Source: Branchiostoma floridae (taxonomy: Eukaryota; Chordata; Leptocardii; Amphioxiformes; Branchiostomatidae). Taken from it: a stretch of 64,000 nt of DNA. The stretch covers positions 30,008,768-30,072,767 of the forward strand of contig NC_049980.1 in NCBI RefSeq assembly GCF_000003815.2. Direction: 5' to 3'. A program made the translations under genes and the position numbers. This document shows positions 1 through 12,000 of this stretch, piece by piece (the stretch's first letter is position 1; every line of letters begins with the position of its first letter). The notes below the pieces were generated by a model. The model worked only from the letters and a program-made list of their open reading frames with translations, had not been told where the DNA came from and did no database searches.

Positions 1-3000
1 GTAAGAGGCACCATAGAGCGAGGCTGCTTGCCGCTCAGCTGCTTCCATCCTACGCATGCCTACACCTGTGTCGTGCGCAACGAGGGTTTGAGGACATCGG
101 CTGAGACAGAAGGGAGTAGTGTTACACTGGAGGACCTGTTACTGGTGCTGTCACGAGAAGGACTGTCTATGGTGGGTGAGAACATTGGAAACTTGTCGTT
201 GATAAGAAAAATATCTGGGTATAAAAATCATTTCACATCATTCCGTATCATGTGACCAGTACACCAAGATTTGTATGATATCTGTGCCAAGATTATATAT
301 CATTTAACTTGTGTTAGTGACTGTTGTATGTACATTGGACTGATTGCAAATGGATTGATATCAAAGATTTGTAAAAGATTGCAAAAGAATTGTAAAAAAG
401 AATTTTGAGAGAGTTTAAAGGATTTAATCTTAAGTTATGTTTGAATGATTGCAATTGAGTGGAGTCTTCTTTACTATGTATATTTACTCACATATTCGTC
501 ACTATTCTAAAAGTATTGTATTACTTTTCTGCTTTTCCCTTATTGTTACTCTACTGTATTTATTGTTCTGACAGTAGTTCATACACCAGGGTGCTGCCAG
601 TTTCGCTAAGATTTGTCCTGTGTTTTCTCCTAGGTTGTAGACTTCCATGATCCATCAGCGTACGTGCCTGTAACAGGAGTCCTACAGCCGCTGACTGCTG
701 CCTCCGCCACGCTGACCGTAGTACGCTCTGACATGCTTCTCACGCTTGAGAAGGTTATCGCTTTCCCCAAAGTCAGTGAGGAGTCCAGCAAGGCAGATCA
801 TGTGGACACGTTTGTGAAAAGATGTGTATCACATTTCTTGAAGAAAAATGGACAAGAAGAGACAGAAGATCACACAGTGGCAGGTAAGTTGACATCAAAT
901 ATCTTTCAGTAAATGGTAGATGTCTGTCTTTGTTTTTGGCATGTAAGGCCATACCAAATTTATGGTTACATTGCAAAAAAGAAAATTATACTATTCTATG
1001 TTTCAGTAGCCTTGGTACCTTTCTAGAATTTCAGCAATAATATGGATGTAAAACTTGATCACTAGTAGCAGTGACACTTACAACTTACCAATGCCTTGTT
1101 TTTAATACATTGTGGTTGTCCTTTTTTTTTGTAGACACTGCAATGTCATCTGGCAGTTCTGCATTGTTGGACTCCAGCTTGACAAGGTTCAGGCTGAGAA
1201 CACTGGAACCCTGGTACAAAACCTCATCCAACTCTGGCACTAGTACCTCATTCATTCAAAAACTGTCCAGGTATGGAATTTTTGGTTTGTTTGTACACAT
1301 AACCAGTTAAATCATGTATGTATGTAAGTACAAGCTGCATAAGACCAAACTGGTAAGTAGTGCTTTCATTCACACACATGGGACTTCTGCTTTAAGTGCA
1401 GTCAGAAAGGACTGTCCTACCTGAAGTTCAGTGCTGATTTTAACCTGAGTCAAGTGAGAAAATTACTGTTAAGTACATGTACCTGTCCTAAGAGCATAAC
1501 ACTGGGATCTGTTAGGGATTCTATGTTGACAACCCTGACCACAAGGCCATAATGACACCAAAACTTTAAGTTAAACCTGCCTAACTGTAATACTGTATAT
1601 AGTCTATTGGTGTCAAGCGTTTTACTTGTCTAACTCCATGTCTTCACTGATTATTACAGTCATAATGACTCATGTGTAACTTTTTTTTCACATCTTGCCA
1701 TCAGTATTCCAGAGGATGTGCCTGATGAGGAAGTACAAGAACCACAACTCTTAGAGCTTCTACATAAATTCTACACCAACCAACTCATTGGTGGGGCCAA
1801 ACCTCAGGAAAAGGGTAGGTTGTATCGGTACTATTCTTACAACTCAAAAACACATGTAGATAAGCAAAGTTCTGTTTATTTAGGGGCAGACCTGTAATTG
1901 TTTGTATTGGCTTTAGAGAAAATATGAAAATATAGGGCATGTGCTTTGCCACCATACTGGTATTTCAATGGCTCAAGTGTTCACAAGTGTACAATACAGC
2001 AATTTTGTGTTTAATTCTATTGTGAAAGTATTCTTTTGGTGTTGTCTTCCTTCAGCTATACATGAAAAAGGTCTGAAGATCTTTATAAAGATGTCCAAAA
2101 AATTTTGAGCCATGATTCACTGAAATACAGATAGTAACATCAACACGATAATAGACACATCAATGGCACCACATGGAAATACTCTCTATGTAGCTTCTAC
2201 TTGTGATGCATCACAATGTCTAAAAACGTATTTTCTGTCATTGATTGACACTGTACTTTTGATTGGTGTGCAGGAAAAGTAGGAAAAGATGTAAGCAGTA
2301 AGGAAGAGAAGCCAGCAGACCCCAGTAGTGTGGTGAGCCGTCGGAGCAAGCGGCTGCTGGCCAGGATACCCAGCTTCTCAGACAGCCTGTCTGCAAGGGC
2401 CAAGCAGATTGTTGGTCTGAGTTACAAGGTAAACAGAAGTTTCAGTTCCAAAGCAAGGTACTAGAAGTCGCAGATCTATATGTTTTTTTTTTTTTTAAGT
2501 TACCCAACTGAAAACAATATACATTGTGTATTGAAAAAGGTCCCACTGCAGCACCAAAGGAAGCCACCTGGAGGTCTACAAGCGACTTTGGCCATTCTTT
2601 TTACCAACATCTGCCAACAGACCAAATATCATAAGATCCATTGACAACTTCTCAAGTTATTGTATCTAATCTGTGTACCGAAACAGAATGCAATACCATA
2701 TTAAAGCGCTGCCCCGTAGGAGTTGCAAAAAGTTTTGTTGGGTTCCTAAATGTTGATTTGTGTTGAGGTGTTGTTTCTCCTTGTTATCATGTATATAGCA
2801 CTCATGTAATGTATAGCAATGGGGACTGAGTATAACGTTACATGTAAGTTTTTTTATCATGATATAACTTGGAAGACTTTTTTCTCTGTTTTTGTCCTTT
2901 AAGAAACATGAAGAACAGAAAACCAAGCCGAAGGAGGAGGAGACAGCTGAGTCCCAGCTGGACAGAGAGAAACACAGGATCGTGGAGGAGAGGAAAGAGG

Positions 3001-6000
3001 TCATGAGGAATGTGGCCATACCTACAGGTAAGCAATCAAACTTCAGACTGAGGAGGCAGCACAAAGCTTTTTCTAAGCTAGTAGTGCGATATGACTTTGT
3101 TTCGGCTTGCATATTTCAGCTTAAGTTGCCCGGCACCCATCTGCATGTCATACTCATAGTCATAGACCTGGGCCACACATAGGTGCAAGCACTACAGCAG
3201 GGGGCTAGTCCACTACTAGTGTTGTGTGTTTAGCTTCCGTACTCTTCCTCTCAGCAAGCACACCGGGACCCCCCCTACTCTCCTTGATAAGTGTGTAGGG
3301 CTCTTTTACGGTACATAGTCATTTCAGTTAAGCTTTCAACCCTGGAAAAAAAAGAGTTTTTGTGTGGCCCTAGATTGTTTTTTATGAATGAAGTTGCTGC
3401 AGAAGCATTTGAATTTGAGTTTTGTCAATTCATGGGGGACAGGAGGTTTTCACGCTTTTTGAATTTATGATTGAAACAATAAACAGTACTACAGTAGTAA
3501 TACATTAGAAACACATACTTGTGATGAATTCGTGGTCGATAATTGACAAAAATAAGACACCGAAAACTGTTTACAGTAGTGTCAGTAGACCTTTTCACAG
3601 GTAGCATACACACACACACACACACACACATACACCACAACCAATATTACATTTTATGATATGTAGTGAAACATCTACATATAAATGGGAACAATTGTTT
3701 AACATGTTTGAATTTCTGTTGCAGATTTTACTGATGAGGACAGCCTGATTTCACAGCTGAAAGAAAACTACAAACAATGGCTGGAAGAGGTTAGTAAAAA
3801 CATTGGTATGAAAGTTTCTGTCACTCATTCACTATTTTGTTTGAGAACTCAGCTATCAAATGTGTGTTTTATTTTTTATCTTGTTGTTTTGTAGGATAAA
3901 CCGTTGCTGCAGTTTGTGCAAAGTTCTGTACAGGTGGCGCTTCACTACGTGAAGTCACAGGGTACAGACGATCCAGAGGTGAGGGTCTCTTATATCTCTT
4001 GTCATGAAAAGTATCATGTAACCAGATGTGTCTGTTACCCATCTCTCCATCCTAGGATGGAAATTTGCTTCTGAGGATGGAAAAATATTCCACCCCTCTT
4101 GTTAAAAAATCTTAACTTCATGACATGAGCTGAAGACAGATTAATTATTATAAAACAACGAAAATAAACAACTTGGGCTCCCAAACAATGAGTGGAATGG
4201 AAGAAAATCAAAAGCTGGAGACAGACCTGAATGTAACGAACTTCAGCTAGTCTTACATAATGGCATTGTGGCTAGGGATGTTGACTTAGAATGTCAGTCT
4301 CTGCACACTCTACATTGTCTGTATAGACTGACTGACAGTGACAGTATGAGTGAAATGAATGTTGTGTCCTTACTGTTTTCTTTACTGTTTTCAAGACGTA
4401 CACCAGGCAGCTGTTAGAAGACAAGTTCCTGTCCAAAGCCAAGGCCATTAGAGACAAGTATAAGAACACCAGTGACCAGGCTGAAGTACAGATGAAGATT
4501 AGAGAGTGAGTAGTTATCTCCAAGAGTCCAGAAACAACACTCTGCCCTCTGATACTAATGTAGTATGGTACAGCTGCATGTATTCTCATTGCACAATATA
4601 CTGTTAATCTTGAAATGCCATGGGTAGTTAAATGCCTACAACAAAATCATGGCAAAGCAAATCTCAATTTTCATTGTAATGCTGTATTACAGACTTAAAA
4701 CAAAGAGAAAATCTCCTTTCCCCTCCTGCTGCAAAATGAAGTGTCCACATGTCCAACTGTTGTATGCTAGATAGCACCGGACATCAATACTGCTGCCTGG
4801 GTGGACCTTTGTACTATGGTGTTGCAATTTCAATGAAATAACTGTCACGCTCTTTCTTATCTTCTTTACCTACCCTATCTCCCTCTAGCATTTGGCACTT
4901 GTGTTGCAGTGCCACAACTATGCCTTTATTATTTGTAACACACCAGTAGAGAGCAGATACTGACTTTTAAAATTGTACATCGTAATGATTGGTTTGCTGT
5001 TCTGTGCAGGTTCCAGTTGCAGGCGCTTCTGCGGGTGGAGCTGTTCTCCGCGCTGTCTGACCAGCAGCTGATCCTCAACACCTCAGGGGATTCTCATAAG
5101 GGGAGGAGGAACAGCACTGAGGAAGGTTAGTCAGTCAATCAATCAATCAATCAATCAAATGGATTATTGGTAGAACAAGGGTCTGGCAGCCAGAGGCTGA
5201 ATTGTGACTTGTTGTACAAGGGTCTGGCAGCCAGAGGCTGAATTGTGTCTTGTAAAAATTCAACATCTGTAATTAAGTTATAAGAGCTAAGCACACTAAA
5301 ATGTAATTACCATTGAGGCTAGTATTGTTGTTATCAGAGGCAATCAGATATCACATCTGAGATCAGTATTGTTATAGTAGTGTTTGTATCACAGCAGTTA
5401 TATAGTCATTTTGGTGATGCTGGATTGATGAACAGAATTTCAAAGATTGAGACATCACAGGTTTGACACCTGACTAGACGTTGGGTCCTTGGAACTTTTC
5501 TTCACTCCATTCAGGTGTGAAGTGGGTACCCAAGTTTGTTTGCAGAGGTGAGAGGTGGTGGAAGGACAGGGATAGGCCTTGCTTGTAATTTCTAATACTC
5601 TCCCCAAGACACGGTGAATTCAGAACCCACTACTGATACAATGTCCAAAAAATCATTCTTTCAGTTAATGTTTTGTTTTGCACTAACTGTTTCAGATGGG
5701 GATGACACAGACGATGAGGATGATCTGAAGTTGAGTGAAGAGGAAGAGGAGACAGTGTTGGAGATCTGTGACCTCCTCAGGCCCATCTCTTTTGCCACAG
5801 AGCCAGGCTACCTGGCTTCTTTGCTGGAGGAGCAGTTTGTCAACAAGTAAGTTTTTGTCAGGAAAAAATTCCAGAATAGAGCTTGAATAAGTGACAGTTT
5901 TAAAACACTTTGCTTCCTTGATACATTTGAAAGAGTTTTTATATAAAAAAAAATATTTAAAAAAAATAGCTTGAGTAACTTGAGCCATTTTAAGACAAAC

Positions 6001-9000
6001 TGCTGCTTTGATAGTTGCATTTGTAAGAGTTTTACATGTATGTTCAAATTATATTTTCACTCAACTTTCCATATCAAAGAAAGCATATCAGGCAGGTGCG
6101 GAACGCCATGTTGTCCAATGTTCATCTCAATGTATTAGAGTCCAAAATTTCACAGCATTTTTGTGTTTTTTGGACAAGTTTTTAAGTACAGTACTCTTTT
6201 TGTATTCTTTTTGAGCTGTAGACATTGAGTGATCGTGAGTCTGAAGATCTTAGCATGCAATTGAGTTGCAAGCAGGGACACCAACACAGATACAGCTATG
6301 ACAACACCTGACAACACTACAGGGGTATAGGTTTCAGCTCTTAGAACCATGTATTGGAATTGCAGGTGCATTTTTGTCAGAAACTTTGGAAGCAGAGTAG
6401 TCAATGGAAAATGAATGGATTTCCATGATTGGAGTATGTTGGAAACTGAGATCATGGTGCACATAATAAAATGCAAAGTATGCAAATCAGAAGTGAATTT
6501 ACATGTTCCCTTCTGTAACCACAGCTATGTCCATAACATGGAGAGGTTGCTGAAGGGAGTGTACAGAGAGCTGGGTCTGACCCTGCCTGACCTGCTGGCA
6601 CCAGGACTGGACGAGAAACATGACCTCCCTAACAAAGCCTCCGTCGGCCCTCCCACATCGGTCACCTCTGCTGTGGACTCTGCATCCTCGGTCAGCTCAC
6701 AGAGGTATATACATGTATGGTGCTGCAGGAAGTTCTTCTGTATATGTAGATGATACAGAGTTGAACTAGAAATGCAACATTTGCGTGCAAATGCAGGGTA
6801 TTTTACTCCAATCCACCATAGTACAAAAATAGGAAACCACTACAAACATTCGAACAAAGATTTCTTCGTTTCACAACCTTGTTTTGATTCTTCCGTAGAC
6901 ATTTTGGCGACTGTCTGTCGTCTTCATCAGCACAGAATGAAACAAAGCATTATCGGTGCAATGTGAACTAGACAGAGACAGTGTAATACGAACCTAACCT
7001 ATTGTATTGTGACCTAATTATTTGACATGAAATGTTCTCGAACGTGATACGTTAATCATCCACCACAAACATCGGTTACAAAGTCCACAACCAGGAGTTT
7101 GCAAACCCCAGACCCGAGCATAGACCTCCCAAGCATTTGAAAACTTGGCTATCTGACAGTGAAGTATGCAGTAGGGAAGATTTCTGTAAAGTTGTTCCTA
7201 TGATAAGACATCCTTTTCCAAGGCACTGATTTAAGTATTTTTTTGTTGACCAGACATTGAAGCTAGAGAAGATGACAATGGTTGAATAAAGTTATGATTA
7301 AGTATGGATGATACAACTGCTTTCTCTTGAATCAGGGGTTCCCGGCGGTTTGTGAGGAACCCCAGTCTGATGGATGCTGGCCAGAAGAAGGCGATCCTCG
7401 TACCTGTGGCTCCTGCAGACAAGGCAAAAAAGGTACCCCTTCATACCTTGAACATTCTTAGTTACATTTCTTACAATCTTCCTGGATAAGACAGCCAACC
7501 TGCCAGTCGAGTGCACTGCTTCTTCCAGTCCTACATGACTGCTTCTCGTTGAAAATTCATTTCATCATACACGTTCTTGTATTGTGGCATGAAACTCCCT
7601 GCACTTGGTTTTTCAGAGTAAAAGGAAAAGGAGGAAGTCTGGCAGTACCAGGAAAAAACGTTCTGATCCTGTTGTTGTGAAAGAAGAAGGTAAGAATTTT
7701 GTACATGTTTAGTTCTAAAAGCTAGAGGTGCATCTGTGTGGCCTAATGGTTAGAGTGCTGAACTGGAAACCAATTGGTCACCATGCCCCAATGTTGTACC
7801 TTTGGGAAAGGCACTATACACCACTTTCCATGACGTAGAGTGAAGCCCACTGAGCCCCTGGGATAATCTGTCTAAAAGTATATCAAAAAGCGCACACTGA
7901 TTTGGTGCACTGGTGTGAGAACATCTGCACCTTTGTCACTAAGAAGTGAGAATATTAAGTGCCTATTCCTTCTTTGGAAAATGATAATGCACAGATTTGT
8001 TTGTAAACATAACATTTTTTTGGTTTTAAAACAGTCTTTGATACATATCATAGGAAAGGCAAAGTGTTTTTGAAAACAGTTACAGTATCTATGAAAGGAA
8101 CGTATCAACTGTCAGAGGTCTTTGTATTTTTTGTTTCACTTCCCCTTGTTTTGAGAGTTACTGACACCACTGTTCCTGCATCAGATCTGATGTAAGTGAA
8201 GTGAAGACAGTCTGTAGCCCTGTTTTGTGAGACTCTGACACCACTGTTTCTGTATAAGATGTAAGTGAAGTGAAGACAGTCTTTAGGTGACAGAATCGTT
8301 TTGTGAGACTTAGATACCACTGTTTCTGCATCAGATGTAAGTGAAGTGAAGAGAGTTCGGAGGAACCTGAGCATGCTGATGGACGGGAGTCAGTCCCCCA
8401 GTAAGCTGACCCGGCGTGCCTCCATGCCCGCCCCCTGCGCCCCCAGCCCCAGGAAGAGTCCGCGCAGGAGCAGCACCAAGAGGGTTACCACACCCAGAGG
8501 TAGGGTTACCACATCCAGAGGTAGGCTATTCAATGTTTCAAAAAGACGACACAACGGCATGCTCCTAAATGGAAAGAAAAGTCAGCAGTTGTTGATCTGC
8601 TTCAGCAGGAACATACCAGTTCCCCCACCGTTATCTCTAGGCGGCGAACTTGTGCCAGTCACCAGTGTGGCAAAGGGTCTCGGTTTTATATTTGACAACA
8701 GACTTTCATGGCGGGACCATGTGAGAGCAATGGTTTCAAAAGCATCAAGCAGGTTACACTACCTTCGTCTGCTTACAAAGCAGGGCATGAGTGTGTACGA
8801 TCTCATACAGGTGTATCTCTCCCTCATCCGCCCCATTCTAGAATATGGCCACGTTCTGTTGGTTGGTTGTAGTGAGGAGCAGGCAGCTAGCATGGAGAGG
8901 GTTCAGAGGCGCACCCTCCGGATTATTTCATGCGGCGGCAGGCGCTCCGTCCCAGAACTGCCTTCCCTGAAGGAGAAAAAGAGAAGCAGCTGCTGTTTCC

Positions 9001-12000
9001 CTGTTCAAAGCAATGCTGCACCCTGATCATGAACACCCACTACACGACCTGGTGCCTGCCCAGAGACTGTCAGCTACTGGAAGAACACTAAGAAACAGTC
9101 AGCACATCTCAGTGCCATTTGCCAGAACGAAAAGACTGAAGCAGTCTTTCGTGCACTGTGCCGCCAGACTGTATAACAATTCTGCATAGCACATTGCGTG
9201 TTTTGTTTAACGTTTTGACTATGACCGTTTAGCAAAATTATTGTACATATTGTACCCAATTCAGGGAGGCTTGTATAGCTCCCCCTGCCCATGTACTTTT
9301 GAGGAATGATAAATAAAGTTGTTGAAGTGACACAAGAAGTGTAAGAGAAAAATATTAAGCAGGCTAAGTCCGTAGGCCCGATTGCCTGGGGCAAATGAAA
9401 GCATCTATTGAGCCAGTGTGATTTTTCCATGGGTAGATTTTAGTCCCCAAACCTAACAAACTAACAGTTTGAACTTGATGTAGTAGCAGCAATGTAGTAG
9501 GCATAGCACCAAGAGGGTTACCACACTCAGTTGTAGGCTAATGAGTGTTTCAAAAAGACAAAGAAGCCATGTTTCTGCAACAAAAAGTATGGACAAAAAG
9601 ACATGTCACATGAGAACAAGATGCTATGTAAGTAGGGTTAGAGCCTAAAAAGTGCATGTCTTACATGTTTTTTGTACCATACTTATCTGATCAGGCCAGT
9701 GAGAGTTTTCAATGCGTGCAATTTTTCCATCTTTAGATATTGGTCCACAAACGTAACTCACTCAGTAACAGGACATCTTGATGTGTTACACTTCAAGGTG
9801 GTTAACTAGTTATGTGATGGGAATGCAAATGAAAAGTAGCACAGGCGTGGCTTTGTTGTCGCTGGCGGGCTCGTCACTTCCTTACACGCTGGCACAGTGC
9901 TGGCAGCGTGATGAGGGTCGTGCTTCTCTTTGACACGTGGACTTGAAAGAGATATTTCCAACAATAATAATCCATGCAAGAAACTAGCATTTCTAAAGAA
10001 ATTACTTCATATATTTTAGCAATACTCGAGCAATGTTTGAAGAACAATGCCTACTGAGAAGGGATAACAGCTTATTGCATTTGTCTGTTAGCAGTAAGTT
10101 ATAAATTTTCGGCCCTACTACTGTGTTCTTTACCAACAATGCATTTCCTACCGTACTTGACCAATTGGGCCAGCATGATTTTTCCATGGGTGCAATTTTT
10201 CCTTTGGTAGATGTTGGTCCACAAACGTAACACAGTAACAGGTCTTATCCAGCTTGTACTTAATGTTCTAAACTGGTGTTTGGCAATTTATGGGTGAAAC
10301 AATGTCAGGGCTTGAAATACATTTTTCTGCATACCTGCACTGGTGCAGTTAACATTGAAAATTACCTACATCGGACAAGTTTTACCTGCACCACTCTGAA
10401 TTTAGCAAGTATGGATCATACTAAACTTGTTCAGGAACTGTTGCTATTTTTTTCTTTTATATTTTATACGTGGTAGCAGTCAATGCAGCTAATAACAATC
10501 CACATACACCTACATTACAGGACATTTATGTATAAAACCCAGTACATGGACCAGTGCAGTTTAGGTGTAGGTAGACACCAGAAATACCTGCACTGCATCA
10601 ATTTTACCTGCACTAACCTGCATATGAAGGTGGTATTTCGAGCGCTGAATGTGAATGCAAATAAGAACGTACGTGTTGTCCCTACCAACCATGCAGGTCG
10701 GCATGTACTGAAGGACAACACGGTGGAGGAGACCCCTGCCAAGAAGCAGCTGTCCAACGCCCTGTGGCAGAAACAGGAGAGGGCTCGTCTCCGCGCCAGG
10801 ACCAACTCCGAGGTGTTCGTCGTGGGCGAGTCTCCGGTCAAGCCGCTCACTGCACCAGGTAGGGACCTGGGTCTCGTGTCTGGGAATTTTCCAGTGTTCT
10901 GTGGTGCAAGTGTAGGATGCAGACCCCTTTGCTTTGCCTCCAGTTTTTGGCTCTGGAAGTTCAAACTTTACCCAGTCATGCTGTGAATTGCGTCATCATT
11001 TTGGATGGGGAAGTTGAAGTTGTTAGTCCCATGTATGCATGTCTTCATACATTCAATTTATTAGCATAAAAGAATCCAACAATATTTGACAACTGTTCCC
11101 TCTCAAGTTCTTCAGGCAAGCCCAAAGAAATGTTATCAAATACTAGTATGCTATCTGACCTGTGGGTACAGTTAATGTGTAGTAATCCCTCGATACTTTT
11201 TGTTTCTTTTTTACAGGTACTGAACCATTAAGAAGAAGTCCCAGGAAGCATGTGTCTAGTTTCAGGAGAAGGCCTTCCTTCTATGACCCCAGCAAACGTT
11301 CTCGGTATGTGGTGTCTGCCCAGAGAGTGGCCAAGAAAATCCGCGGCTGCAACACTTCACCGATAAAGATAGACTTCACCTCCCCACGGAGGACACCCAG
11401 AAAGTCTCCTGCCAAGTTCCTCCTGTCAGAGTTGCTAGGATCTGCTGGTAAAGACAGTCCCAGGAAGAAGACTCCTGAGTTGAGAAGAACTCCCAGGAAG
11501 ACAGGGCGCAGTGCAGCCACAAATGAAGCGGTAGTTGCACTAGAGACACCAGAGAAGAATTTCAAAACGCCTACAAAGAGAGGGAGCAGCGGTCGCAGCT
11601 TCACACCAAACAAGAGTAGGAGGACACCTTCAAAACCCCTACAGACCCCTACAAGAGGACAGTCACCTTTCAGATCGCCATCTGCTTCAACACCTCCAAC
11701 AGGAACACCCTCAAAGCGACGGAATCCAGGGATAAATGAAATGAACAGAACGCCTCAAAAGATGGTTCGTAACACGACAGACTCTCCAAGTAAGAACCTT
11801 CGGTCTATGAAGCACATCTCTGCTGTATCTAGCCTTGAAGAAACAGTCTTGCACGTACCAGAGACAGTGACCAGTGACCTGTTGATGACCCCTTCAAAGA
11901 GAGTTAGGCTGGAACTACTGTCCACCGGATCCTCTCCCAATAAAACGAATCAGCCCCCTCCTCCATCAGCAACGCCCAAAAAGGGAATCCTGAAATCTCC

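Noticed and set aside
8346-9026. Exon 15-reverse transcriptase fusion protein of 226 residues
   Set aside because: The fusion arises by reading through the exon 15 donor into an inserted retroelement fragment; downstream exons 16-17 show that splicing removes it.
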